64,000 nucleotides of DNA from Mimachlamys varia (Eukaryota > Mollusca > Bivalvia > Pectinida > Pectinidae): positions 32,927,465 to 32,991,464 of the forward strand of contig OX392536.1 in the NCBI GenBank assembly GCA_947623455.1, given 5' to 3'. Shown here in pieces: positions 10,173-23,439 of this stretch. Positions within the stretch are counted from its first letter, which is position 1; the number at the start of each line of letters is the position of its first letter. The translations under genes were made by a program, and so were the position numbers. Under the pieces are notes generated by a model. The model had not been told where the DNA came from. It made no database searches and saw only the letters and a program-made list of their open reading frames with translations.

Positions 10173-11710
10173 TCCATTATAAATGTACGTATATACACAA
10201 TATTGATATACCATTATACATGTACGTATATACACAATATTGATATACCATTATACATGTACGTATATACACAATATTGATATACCATTATACATGTACG
10301 TATATACCCAATATTGATATACCATTATACATGTACGTATATACCCAATATTGATATACCATTATAAATGTACGTATATACACAATATTGATATACCATT
10401 ATACATGTATGTATATACACAATATTGATATACCATTGTACATGTACGTATATACACAATATTGATATGTCATTGTACATGTACGTATATATACAACATT
10501 GATATACCATTATACATGTACGTATATACACAATATTGATATACCATTATACATGTACGTATATACACAATATTGATATACCAGTATACATGTACGTATA
10601 TACACAATATTGATATACCATTATACATGTACGTATATACACAATATTGATATACCATTATACATGTACGTATATACACAATATTGATATACCATTATAC
10701 ATGTACGTATATACACAATATTGATATACCATTATACATGTACGTATATACACAATATTGATATACCATTATACATGTACGTATATACACAATATTGATA
10801 TACCATTATACATGTACGTATATACACAATAATTATATACCATTATACATGTATGTATATACACAATATTGATATACCATTATACATGTACGTATATACC
10901 CAATATTGGTATACCATTATACATGTACGTATATACACAATATTGATATACCATTATACATGTACGTATATACACAATAATTATATACCATTATACATGT
11001 ATGTATATACACAATATTGATATACCATTATACATGTATGTATATACACAATATTGATATACCATTGTACATGTATGTATACCATTATACATGTTCGTAT
11101 ATATACAATATTGATATGTCATTATACATGTACGTATATATTTACACAATATTGATATACCATTTTACATGTACGCATATACACAATAATTATATATCAC
11201 TATACATGTACGCATATACACAATAATTATATACCATTATACATGTACGTATATACACAATATTGATATACCATTATACATGTACGTATATATACAATAT
11301 TGATATACCAGTATACATGTACGTATATATACAATATTGATGTACCATTATACATGTACGCATATACACAATAATTATATACCATTATACATGTACGTAT
11401 ATACACAATATTGATATACCAGTATACATGTACGTATATACACAATACTGGTTTACCATTATACATGTTCGTATATATACAATATTGATATGTCATTATA
11501 CATGTACGTATATATTTACACAATATTGATATACCATTTTACATGTACGCATATACACAATAATTATATATCACTATACATGTACGTATATACACAATAA
11601 TTATATACCACTATACATGTACGCATATACTCAATAATTATATACCATTATACATGTACGTATATACACAATATTGATGTACCATTATACATGTACGCAT
11701 ATACACAATT
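10173..11710. repeat. 37-bp AT-rich minisatellite upstream of SLC16-like exon 1
   Basis: About 40 copies of a 37-bp unit (accattatacatgtacgta + tatacacaatattgatat), with variants having ataattat or an extra 'tttacac'. It starts about 27 nt beyond the acceptor of exon 1, so the branch point probably lies in or at the edge of the array. Short ORFs of ~70-98 aa here are repeat artefacts. Confidence 0.92.
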
Positions 11711-11790
11711 TAAGGATTAACTTTCTATTTTGTTTAGGTTATCGGGGGATAACCCCCGATAACCTAAACAAAATAGAAAGTTAGTCCTTA
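11711..11790. repeat. Near-perfect 80-bp hairpin at the array edge
   Basis: Arms of 38 nt (taaggattaactttctattt ... ggttatcggggg / cccccgataacc ... aaatagaaagttagtcctta) flank a 4-nt turn. One mismatch seen (atta/agtc). It abuts the last 37-bp repeat unit. Confidence 0.88.
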
Positions 11791-13370
11791 TATTTACAGT
11801 ATCTTTCTGTGAAATGTTCGTAACTATTTTGTTCATTATAGTCAAATCTTGGGACACAGATTTCATTTCAAAACTAATAAACGTCGTAATGTTTCAACAA
11901 ATGTAACAGCATGAAATTTGCAAGCTCCGCCTACGTTAATTGTTGGTGACGTCACATAATTGTGTTTCAAACTGTAGGATTTGCATAGCTCCACCTACAT
12001 GAATTGTTGTCGACGTCATAGAAATTTGTCACGTGTTTGACTACAGTTATGCAGTGATAATGCTAGTCTGTTGAGTAATGGTTATCGAGTGAATGTCAGG
12101 GTAGACTGTAAATATATCGATATAACATAATACAAGTACGTAAAATATATAAAAAAACTATATGCACTTCCGTTGATGATGCAATTTTCCAATTGACGCT
12201 TGACGCTCTTACATGTACCTCCCTGTCGCCGTTACAACATTACAGTATAGATCGTGTCAATGTATAGAACATGGTGTCACGTTACTGTGTTAAATAAGAC
12301 ACTGAACAGCATGTTGCACGAAATCACATGGGGTGAATATGTAAACATCTATTTATACCTTCTGAATCAAAAGACGTTTACACATCACAATCACGATCTT
12401 CAGAAACTCTTCAGCTATTTTTAAATAGTCATGTCAAGGATTGTAAATCTTTGGGTTTTATCTCAGCCACGTTAGGCGTTGTTGGAGATAACATGTCCAA
12501 CCAGATGAATCTTAACTAAATGTCAGAGCGGATATATCCATGATAAAGAGATTAGGTTTTAGTCCAGTTCAAACATAACGACAAACACTTCACCCCTTTA
12601 AGTAGCTAATATTTAAAGCAAAAACTTATTGTAAAACACAACGTATTTCGGATCAAGCCATATTAAAATTCATTGCATATTGGATGATGTTAGATATATA
12701 TTAATGAGATCATTATTTTGTGGTCAGGTCAAATAAAAAATATAAATAACTATTTTCTCAAATGCAATTGATAGGTTGTAATTATCTTGTCAAGAGGATA
12801 CAAATATATCCACACAAAGTAGGGAAAGCTTTCGGAACACCATGTGGGCATACAATACGAACACACAATAAGGTAAAACATACATTTCATATTTTGAGTT
12901 CTTTACCAGAAATTAAAGCATTTCTACATTCGGTTACATTTATTGCAAATTATTTATCGGATGTTCAATGTTCAATCAATGTACTTATTTCCACTACTCA
13001 GGAACTTGTGCAATCCATTCCGATAGTTTGTCTCGCGTACGTAAATATGTAATGTAACAAAACAAACATCGGTAAGGTATCACGGAAGAATAATGACTAT
13101 ACGAGGTACGCAGGCTCAGATGCAAGTATGCAGCAGCCATACTTTTTTATAAGTCCGAAGTGGAGGCCCGCTTAATTTCGTGTTTCTGCACCGGTTGGAA
13201 TGCGAAGCTGGTAGTTTGAATATCGAATTAACGAATTAAGCAAGCATACTTTGTTCGAAATACGAAGCAATTTGATAGACAATTGATGATTCAAATGCCT
13301 TTCATACAGGACATGGATATTTGAATCACCATTATTTGTGTTTTTGTAGGCAAGTATCCGGCAGAATGTA
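11791..13370. other. Gene-free stretch
   Basis: No supported feature. A 96-aa plus-strand ORF at 12762-13052 has no recognisable motif, splice context or repeat identity, and is left unannotated. Confidence 0.4.
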
Positions 13371-13375
13371 TAGGG

Positions 13376-13725
13376 CATGTCGTGACATGTGACTTGCAAC
13401 CGTGGGTCAGTGACATTTTGTGTCGTTACATGTGACAAGCAAGCGTGAGCCAGTGACATTTCATGTCTTGACATGTGACTAGCAGCCTTGGGCCAGTGAC
13501 ATTTCATGTCATGACATGTGACTAGCAACCGTGAGCCAGTGACATTTCATGTCGTGACATGTGACTAGCAACTGTTGGCCAGTGACATTTCATGTCGTGA
13601 CATGTGACTAGCAACCGTGAGCCAGTGACATTTCATGTCGTGACATGTGACTAGCAACCGTGAGCCAGTGACATTTCATGTCGTGACATGTGACTAGCAA
13701 CCGTGAGCCAGTGACATTTCATCAT
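13376..13725. repeat. 43-bp minisatellite, about 8 copies
   Basis: Unit begins catgtcgtgacatgtgacta and continues gcaaccgtgagccagtgacattt. Copies start 43 bp apart (13505, 13548, ...). Each unit contains the short palindrome catgtcgtgacatg. Outer copies are diverged, inner ones nearly identical. Confidence 0.88.
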
Positions 13726-14430
13726 TTAAGTTGTATGAAAATTTTTATTTGTAATATATTTTCAAAAGGAATCGGAAAATATCGAGTTGTGTCTTCTTTA
13801 TCTTGGTATGTCATTAGTTCCCTCTTTGCAAAACGTATTGTACTGTCAATATTAATTAAAATATGATACAATAATGTTTCGGATGGTGGGGAATTCACCA
13901 TAGGAAAGCTAGCTGTTTCTGTAGTCTTTGCTTTGAAGTCATATCCACAATCTTAAAATGATGCACACAGTTGTCTCACGAAGACTTGACAGGTAAGACA
14001 TGGTTTCACGTTTTCAAGGTTTCGACGTTACGTCTCCGAGGCGAAAAATATATGGCCTAAGAAGAATCTGTCTAGTTTTTAAGTTGTCTTCTATTTACTT
14101 ATTAAAATTAGGAGAATAACAGATATCAACATCGTTCTAATGTCCCCATTGTAACAGGTTTGGTCTATATTTCTTCCTTTCTATCTTCTTTAGACTGGCT
14201 CCCGTCTCTGGAATAGTATACAGATATTGAAAAAATAGTCTAATAAGTTTGATCACTTGGATGTCTGATTTTAATCACATTTGAGTAGTGGCAAAGTACT
14301 TAATATACACATTATCGTAGAACTAGTTTAATTTTACTTCTAAATTAATAAATTAAAGGTGTTTTACGCACCTGACCCTTCTGCTTCTGCATTAGTTTAG
14401 AAATTTTGGATTCCTACCTTTTGGCCCCTA

Positions 14431-14474
14431 GCATCACTGAAGAGTCCTAGGGGGACGAAACAGCTGTATGATGC
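14431..14474 (+). ncRNA. Type I hammerhead ribozyme, intact core (copy 1 of dimer)
   Basis: Layout: stem I GCATCA / core CTGAAGA / stem II GTCC-TAGGG-GGAC / core GAA / stem III A-C pairing with G-T around loop AGCT / cleavage residue A / stem I strand TGATGC. All conserved catalytic positions (C3 U4 G5 A6 N7 G8 A9, G12 A13 A14, A15.1-U16.1, H17) are present. Self-cleavage predicted after 14468. Confidence 0.85.
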
Positions 14475-14812
14475 AGTTTAATTCATTTTTTCGGCAAACT
14501 GTATCTATTACTAAATTTAAGAGGTGCAGCATATGTGTGTGTTACGTGATCTTAATGATAGGGGGTGGCAGACTCTTCTGGTGGAGTTTTTAGTCCCCGA
14601 GGTCTGCTGGAGCCTCCATAGCCACAGTTATCTCATTTGAGTAGTGGCACGGTACGTACTTAATATACACATTTTCGTAGTACACGATTTGAAATTATAC
14701 AGAACTAGTTTAATTTTACTTCTAAATTAATAAATTAAAGGGATTTTACGCACCTGACCCTTCTGCTTCTACATTAGTTTAGGAATTTTGGATTCCTATT
14801 ATTTGGCTCCTA

Positions 14813-14856
14813 GAATCACTGAAGAGTCCTAGGAGGACGAAACAGTTGTATGGTGC
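14813..14856 (+). ncRNA. Type I hammerhead ribozyme, intact core (copy 2 of dimer)
   Basis: Core CTGAAGA, stem II GTCC-TAGGA-GGAC and GAAA are intact. Stem I is weaker (GAATCA against TGGTGC, with one wobble and one mismatch) and the stem III loop reads AGTT. Cleavage predicted after 14850. Confidence 0.75.
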
Positions 14857-14959
14857 AGTTTAATTCATTTTTCGGCATGCTGTATATATTACTTTATTTA
14901 AAAGGTGCGGCACATGTGTGTGTTACGTCATATTTAAGTTTGAAAGTAAGGGGTGATAC

Positions 14960-17900
14960 ATGTAAGCTAGTAGTAAACTTCAGTAAAGAAAATTCTCTAT
15001 AGAAACCTAGGGGTGGTATAGCTAGTCTATATCGTCTTACACCTTCGTTTCTGTAATATTTCCCTAATCACCCCCGTTGTACGACTTTACTGTTCCAAGG
15101 ACTTTGAATCGCTTCCTTGCTATATAAATAGTCATTCCTTTCATTTACTTGTCTTTTACATGCTTGGAAATCGGATCTACTTTCGGTGGCGTTTCCATGT
15201 CGACATTTACATAAGGGATCGATCTAATATAATTTTGTTTCCCTGTAACCTTATTATGCTCATCCTATAACACAACTGTCAGTTATTTGAGCAGACTTGG
15301 GATGTGCAGTCTGTTGTATTACCTATCTACTATAATATACGTATACAAAGTAAGATCTACCAAGCTTAATTGTTTATACTTCAATATAGAGCAAGCCATA
15401 CATGTACGTGTTAACCATTTCACATGAAACAGCTGTCAACATTTTGTACGTCTTACAATTTCAACACATTCTTCATAATTTCAATTACACATTGTTTCTA
15501 CGGATTGCTTTCCGAGTTTTTTATTTATTTATTTTTTTTATTTATTTATTTTTTTCATTACAATGTATCGGTGGATTACCTTTCAAATGTAAATGAATCA
15601 ACGTGAAAAAGAAAATCTAGAGTTTGTTTCAATCTTAATGTGTTAATACATATTTATAGTGTGTTATTCCATGGTGTTCCTACAGACTCTTTAGCTCTTT
15701 AGACATGCAGCGGGTCAGGGTGTACAAACACGTGTGTGTACACACACAGCCCAGATACACATACAGTGTCGTGGTTTGACCTAAAATGAACTAGTAAGCG
15801 GTACCACAATAACGTGTATGCACTCGTACTAAAAATAACCCAATATAAGCCTGTGTAATTGTTTTTAAATGTTTAAGGTTTTTCAATACATGTCTTTTAA
15901 TATATTTTGTTTTCATTTTAAGACAGGCTAACGATTCATTTGTGCAATTCAAACAATGAAATATTCTTCTTACACAGATGTGCCCACACTGAAATGTAAA
16001 CATATGTATGCACTGTGCATGTACTTGTATTTTGTCACTAACGCTGGATGAACTACTCGGAATACAGTGGACTTATATGACTAAAAAAACTACATGTAGT
16101 TTTCTTAGCTCTGTGGATACTCACCGCTAGTCTCCGTTTGCAAGTGTGCTAGTACACGCGTACTACTGTAAAATCCAGCTGAGTATTCAAGGGAAAAAAA
16201 CCGCATTCGGGGACTCGCCCACGGGTTAATGATAGGTTACCTTCTGCACGTAACGCTACCATCACATCTAGACCAAACATCTGCCATTAACAATCGCTAC
16301 AGATGTCGCTTAGATGTCTACGAAATGGCGGCATTCGTGTAAAGGGCCTTCCAACAGTGAGCCGTACTACTTAATTGGGATAAACACACTACATACGTGA
16401 CTGCGAACGTAGTTCCGCTAATCTGTGTTGCATAAAATCAATGTTATAACAATAAAAAATATGTATATTTCATTTTGAGAAAAAAATTGTTAATGGAAAT
16501 ATATCACTCCGCTTTGCTTCATTGACCATGCTGTTTACTGCATGAATACCCTAGCCAAGGAGCATATTTGTCTACACCACAACAGTGTAATTTATTACAA
16601 TCGTTGAAACATAACATGTCGGAGTGCATGTACATGCATGCAGAAGGTCCCAAGTGCATATTTTAACCTTTAGAGAAAAACGCATTTAAAATGTAAAGGA
16701 AGCACGTGCGTGTGTTACGTCATCTTTCATATCTCAACATCTTGTTTATTTCACTGACAAAAGCTTCAAGCTTCAACTATGTTAAAGATTAGGTACATAT
16801 ACATACATCACATATATCAAAGGTTTGAATACTTAAGTATTTGTTAATTAGTTATCACTAATTAATCACTTAAAACTTTGTGACTTTCACATTTTATGCA
16901 AAAAAAGTTGGGGCTCAAAAGTCATAAGAGCACTTACAACCTTATGACATTCAGTTTTATCGGTGGTATTTAGAGTATTTATCTTAAATGCTCTTACGAC
17001 TTTCTGTTTTTTGATAAAATGCATCTTTTTAAATATAAAATGGGTGTCGAGTAGTTTAAGAACTTTCTGTTTGACCTCTTAGTACGTGTTTATGTTAAAG
17101 CTATGCTACTTAGACCATATGGTAAATATACATCAAATTCATTGAAGATTGTAATCCTGTCTCCCAGACTAAACACCTAAATAGATTGCAATGTTAAAAT
17201 GATAATTGAAGGCAAAATATTCCACTAAATCCACGAAAATTTGGCTTACCTTAAAGTCAGTAACTATACACTACAGTGTACTTTGTAATACATTGTGTGT
17301 GTATTAATCACAGTAAATATATCCATGCCATTAATAATACTACATATTCACATAAGGTATAAAGTGCCTTTAATACAATTATTGTATGCTCAATAACACG
17401 TTAGTTATCAAAGGCGAAGACTATTGTCGAGTAGCAATCCTCATCTATGTCACAGTCCTCATCATGGAGGTTTGGTTCATCTAAATAATCCTTTATAGTT
17501 TCGCTGCAGAGAAGGGTCGTGTTGATAATTTAAGCCTTAGGATGTGATATTCATCCTCATTGAAATTATATTTAAAAATAATATGTCAGGATATCGTTTC
17601 AGAAACTTTATCTACAATTGTGTAAGCTCTCTGTGGTAACGCGTATCTCAATATAAAAATGGGAAATCACGATGAATAATAATAAGCTTATTGTTATTTG
17701 AAGCTATTCAGCAATAACATTCTATTTAGTTTTAAAATACATTAAAATTATGTACATGCACTACTCAGGTATATCTAATTGTGGAATTGACTTATATACT
17801 TATATTCAATGGATACTTGATCAATCTATATGGTACTGATGTATTCTTCCGAAGGCCCACAACTTAACTTCCCACGCGGTCACATTATACTCATAACGGA

Positions 17901-18100
17901 CGAACCAGTCGTTCCACTCCCATAATGCTGAGCGTCAAACAGGGAGTTATAACTACCGACTACAGATAATTACAGACTACAGGTATAATGTTTTCAGACT
18001 ATAGGTATTGTGATCTTGTTAACGCTTCGGTATTCTGTACCATATGTGTACACTTCTCTTAGTTGCTGTTTCAGCACTTCGCTGACTCGGAATTTGAGTC
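14960..18100. other. Gene-free stretch
   Basis: No supported gene. Contains a short tail fragment of the hammerhead repeat family at about 16680-16735 (cgtgtgttacgtcatcttt) and a Penelope-like terminus fragment at about 18017-18038 (tgttaacgcttcggtattct). Short ORFs at 15402-15606 are AT-rich and unsupported. Confidence 0.4.
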
Positions 18101-18109
18101 GGCTGTTAC

Positions 18110-21100
18110 ACATATATATACTTTTATACACATTTAGGTCACAGACTTGAGGTATTAAGTTAAGATACTAAAGGTATTAAGTTTAATTTTACAGACTAGA
18201 GGTATTATGTTTACAGACTAAAGGTATTATGTTTACAGACTACAGGTATTAAGTTTACAGACTACAGGTATTATGTTTACAGACTACAGGTGTTAAGTTT
18301 ACAGACTAGAGGTATTAAGTTTACAGACAAGAGGTATTAAGTTTACAGACTAGAGGAATTAAGTTTAATTTTACAGACTAGAGGTATTATGTTAACAGAC
18401 TACAGGTATTAAGTTTACAGACAAGAGGTATTAAGTTTACAGACTAAAGGTATTAAGCTTAATTTTACAGACTAGAGGTATTTTGTTAACAGACTACAGG
18501 TATTAAGTTTACAGACTAGAGGTATTAAGTTTACAAACTACAGGTATTAAGTTTACAGACTAGAGATATTAAGTTTACAGACTAGAGGTATTAAGTTTAC
18601 AGACTACAGGTATTATGTTTACAGACTAGAGGTATTAAGTTTACAGACTACAGGTATTATGTTTACAGACTAAAGGTATTATGTTTACAGACTAGAGGTA
18701 TTATGTTTACAGACTACAGGTATTAAGTTTACAGACTAGAGGTATTAAGTTTACAAACTACAGGTATTAAGTTTACAGACTAGAGATATTAATTTTACAG
18801 ACAACAGGTATTATGTTTACAGACTAGAGGTATTAAGTTTACAGACTACAGGTATTATGTTTACAGACTAGAGGTATTAAGTTTACAGACTACAGGTATT
18901 ATGTTTACAGACTAAAGGTATTATGTTTACAGACTAGAGGTATTATGTTTACAGACTAGAGGTTTTATGTTTACAGACTACAGGTATTATGTTTACAGAC
19001 TAAAGGTATTATGTTTACAGACTAGAGGAATTAAGTTTACAGACTAGAGGTATTAAGTTTACAGACTACAGGTATTATGTTTACAGACTACATGTATTAA
19101 GTTTACAGACTAGAGGTATTATGTTTACAGACTACAGGTATTAAGTTTACAGACTACAGGTATTATGTTTACAGACTAGAGGTATTATGTTTACAGACTA
19201 GAGGTATTAAGTTTACAGACTAGAGGTATTATGATTACAGACTAGAGGTATTATGTTTACAGACTAGAGGTATTAAGTTTACAGACTAGAGGTATTAAGT
19301 TTACAGACTAGAGGTATTATGATTACAGACTACAGGTATTATGTTTACAGACTAGAGGTATTATGATTACAGACTACAGGTATTATGTTTACAGACAAGA
19401 GGTATTAAGTTTAAAGACTAGAGGTATTATGTTTACAGACTACAGGTATTATGTTAACAGACTAGAGGTATTAAGTTTACAGACTACAGGTATTAAGTTT
19501 ACAGACTACAGGTATTATGTTTACAGACTAGAGGTATTATGTTTACAGACTACAGGTATTATGTTTACAGACTACAGGTATTATGTTTACAGACTAAAGG
19601 TATTATGTTTACAGACTAGAGGAATTAAGTTTACAGACTAGAGGTATTATGTTTACAGACTAGGGATATTAAGTTTACAGACTAGAGGTATTAAGTTTAC
19701 AGACTAGAGATATTATGTTTACAGACTACATGTATTAAGTTTACAGACTAGAGGTATTAAGTTTACAGACTAGAGGTATTATGTTTACAGACTACAGGTA
19801 TTAAGTTTACAGACTAGAGGTATTAAGTTTACAAACTACAGGTATTAAGTTTACAGACTAGAGGTATTATGTTTACAGACTACAGGTATTAAGTTTACAG
19901 ACTAGAGGTATTAAGTTTACAAACTACAGGTATTAAGTTTACAGACTAGAGATATTAAGTTTACAGACAACAGGTATTATGTTTACAGACTAGAGGTATT
20001 AAGTTTACAGACTACAGGTATTATGTTTACAGACTAGAGGTATTAAGTTTACAGACTACAGGTATTATGTTTACAGACTAAAGGTATTATGTTTACAGAC
20101 TACAGGTATTATGTTTACAGACTACAGGTATTATGTTTACAGACTAGAGGTATTATGTTTACAGACTACAGGTATTATGTTTACAGACTACAGGTATTAT
20201 GTTTACAGACTAAAGGTATTATGTTTACAGACTAGAGGAATTAAGTTTACAGACTAGAGGTATTATGTTTACAGACTAGGGATATTAAGTTTACAGACTA
20301 GAGGTATTAAGTTTACAGACTAGAGATATTATGTTTACAGACTACATATATTAAGTTTACAGACTAGAGGTATTAAGTTTACAGACTAGAGGAATTATGT
20401 TTACAGACTAGAGGTATTATGTTTACAGACTAGAGGTATTATGTTTACAGACAACAGGTATTAAGTTTACAGACAACAGGTATTAAGTTTACAGACTACA
20501 GGTATTAAGTTTACAGACTAGAGGTATTATGTTTACAGACTAGAGGTATTATGTTTACAGACAACAGGTATTAAGTTTACAGACTAGAGGTATTATGTTT
20601 ACAGACTAGAGGTATTATGTTTACAGACTAGAGGTATTAAGTTTACAGACAACAGGTATTAAGTTTACAGACTAAAGGTATTATGTTTACAGACTAGAGA
20701 TATTAAGTTTACAGACTAGAGATATTAAGTTTACAGACTAGAGGTATTATGTTTACAGACTAGAGATATTAAGTTTACAGACTAGAGATATTAAGTTTAC
20801 AGACTAGAGGTATTATGTTTACAGACTACAGGTATTATGTTTACAGACTAGAGGTATTATGTTTACAGACTAGAGGTATTATGTTTACAGACTAGAGGTA
20901 TTATGTTTACAGACTAGTGGTATTATGTTTACAGACTAGAGGTATTAAGTTTACAGACTAGAGGTATTATGTTTACAGACTAGAGGTATTATGTTTACAG
21001 ACTAGAGGTATTATGTTTACAGACTAGAGGTATTATGTTTACAGACTAGAGGTATTAAGTTTACAGACTAGAGGTATTAAGTTTACAGACTACAGGTATT

Positions 21101-21850
21101 AAGTTTACAGACTACAGGTATTAAGTTTACAGACTAGAGGTATTAAGTTTACAGACTAGAGGTATTATGTTTACAGACTACAGGTATTAAGTTTACAGAC
21201 AAGAGGTATTAAGTTTACAGACTAGAGGTATTATGTTTACAGACTAGAGGTATTATGTTTACAGACTACAGGTATTAAGTTTACAGACTAGAGGTATTAT
21301 GTTTACAGACTACAGGTATTAAGTTTACAGACTAGAGGTATTATGTTTACAGACTAGAGATATTAAGTTTACAGACTAGAGGTATTATGTTTACAGACTA
21401 GAGGTATTATGTTTACAGACTACAGGTATTAAGTTTACAGACTAGAGGTATTATGTTTACAGACTAGAGGTATTATGTTTACAGACTAGAGATATTAAGT
21501 TTACAGACAACAGGTATTAAGTTTACAGACTAGAGGTATTAAGTTTACAGACTACAGGTATTATGTTTACAGACTAGAGGTATTATGTTTACAGACTAGA
21601 GATATTAAGTTTACAGACTACATGTATTAAGTTTACAGACTAGAGATATTAAGTTTACAGACTACATGTATTAAGTTTACAGACTAGAGGTATTAAGTTT
21701 ACAGACTAGAGGTATTATGTTTACATACTAAAGGTATTAAGTTTACAGACTAGAGATATTAAGTTTACAGACTAGAGGTATTAAGTGTACAGACTAAAGG
21801 TATTAAGTTTATAGACAACAGGTTTTAAATTTACAGACTAGAGATGTTAA
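18110..21850. repeat. 22-bp minisatellite, about 170 copies, 3.7 kb
   Basis: Unit tttacagactagaggtatta + ag (22 bp). Two positions vary repeatedly: the triplet after 'acta' (gag, cag, aag) and the base in ttaAg/ttaTg. Blocks of units are themselves duplicated: the run 'gaggtattaagtttacaaac' followed by 'tacaggtatt' and 'agagatatt' recurs near 18515, 18735, 19810 and 19900. Non-coding; it holds frequent TAG/TAA. Confidence 0.95.
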
Positions 21851-23430
21851 TTCATTTTTTTCTTGTTCTGGTACATTAACGTTCTATTTCAACATATTTT
21901 ATTGCATTTCTGTTATTAGGCAATATCTTTATTTGTCTTCTACTGTACCAACGTGTCGACAACACTACCCTTATACATAAAGCAAAAGCACTCATCAAAC
22001 GGTCGACAGTTGATGCAGTTCAGAACCCATTGAATGAAGCTGAATGCATTGGTTTATTATGATATATAGTGTAGATCTATATCAATATAATTATATATAA
22101 TTATGCGTGTGTTATTTTTAGCTATATGGATCTAGTATGCGAATTAGTGCATCCCGCAGTATTGGAACTTTGAAGTATAGTGAGAACGTCTATATCTAAA
22201 TAAAACAAATCACTCATATTTAAAAAGGAGTCCTGTGAAATGATTAATATTATCCATATTAATGTTTCCAAAACAACAGGTGTTTCTGTATCACTTAAAC
22301 ATTTACGCTTTCATGAAAATAACTTGAATATAAATTATTTTATTTAAACAAGCGACATTGAAACGCAAATCTGAGAGTGACCTTATTTAGACTACAACTA
22401 GTTTTGCCTTGTCTACATTTAATTATAAAAAGTGCCCCATCGACTAATACCAATACGTGTTCTTTTTTTTTCACTCCCAATGTCAAGTGACAGCACACGT
22501 GTATGTTTTATGTCTTGTTTTATATGTCTCGGAATAAGATTAGCCTTGTTTTATGACAGAGGGCGTTACTTGATATTAGTTAAATGTTTATGGCGATGAG
22601 AACGAATTTTGTACAGTTCACGAGCAATTTGTCTCTCCGAAGATAACGAAGTGAGAGCGAGATGTGTTGCTGATTACGTCAATCCAAAAACAGGAGTTTC
22701 AAATAAGTAATTTCCTTAAAAGTGAAAATGATTATTTGCAGTTAAGTGCATTCAGAATTTTACAGATTAAATATTACTCACCTGTGGTTAAACATGGCAG
22801 AATACTCATCTTCACAGCGATCTTTACCGGCTTGCTCACAACATCAGATATACCACTAGATTGGACGCCCGAGGCTGTCAACCCAGTTTACAAACAAGAG
22901 GCACAGAGGGCATGCAATGCCCAACTGGATACAGTTTTATCAAAATAAACATGGACACATTTGGACAATATCTTGTCAAGAGGAAGAAATGTATAGACTT
23001 CACGAAATTAACACTACTGGACCTGCCCCTCAGCTCCAAAATGGGGGGGCTAGTCCCAATAATTATTGATACAAATTAAATGCCCTTCACCCAAGGATGT
23101 TTCAGACCAAACAAGAACAATATCCTGACATTCATACAGAAGATGAATTTTAAAGAATTTGCTTCATTAATAGAAAATGGACATTATAATACATTTTTCA
23201 TTTTAAAGTTTTCAAAATCTGCTCAAATTTACTTCATTTGCAATTGCGCAATACCAGCAATACCTCTTTCCTGTTTTTATCTATAAATCATTATTGTATT
23301 AGCGTGATTATTTGCTATGCAAACCTAATGCCAATTCATGATATGGTTCACATTTACTTCTGTAACGTTAAGATATGTGTGTCATATCAAACTAATGTTA
23401 TGACACTGTCCGACAAACACACATGTAAAC
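21851..23430. other. Gene-free stretch between two minisatellites
   Basis: No supported feature. A 94-aa plus-strand ORF at 22664-22948 has a faint resemblance to non-LTR retrotransposon RT (PLDWTPEAVNPVYK) but is not enough to call. Confidence 0.35.
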
Positions 23431-23439
23431 AATGGTTGG

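Larger units (their letters stand above)
14250..14955 (+). mobile_element. Tandem dimer of a hammerhead-ribozyme repeat (retrozyme-like)
   Basis: Two head-to-tail copies of the same ~380-nt unit. Both contain catttgagtagtggca, acttctaaattaataaatta, cacctgacccttctgcttct and a hammerhead ribozyme. Predicted cleavage sites lie after 14468 and 14850, so the excised monomer would be 382 nt. No protein coding capacity. Dimeric arrangement with one ribozyme per unit is the hallmark of retrozymes, non-autonomous elements that move through circular RNA; mobility here is inference. Confidence 0.75.

Noticed and set aside
10325..11523. Several 68-98-aa ORFs rich in Tyr, Ile and Cys
   Set aside because: They translate the 37-bp AT-rich minisatellite on both strands; no start context or splice support.
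22664..22948. Possible non-LTR RT fragment
   Set aside because: Only one short stretch (PLDWTPEAVNPVYK) resembles an RT block, without neighbouring blocks; too weak.
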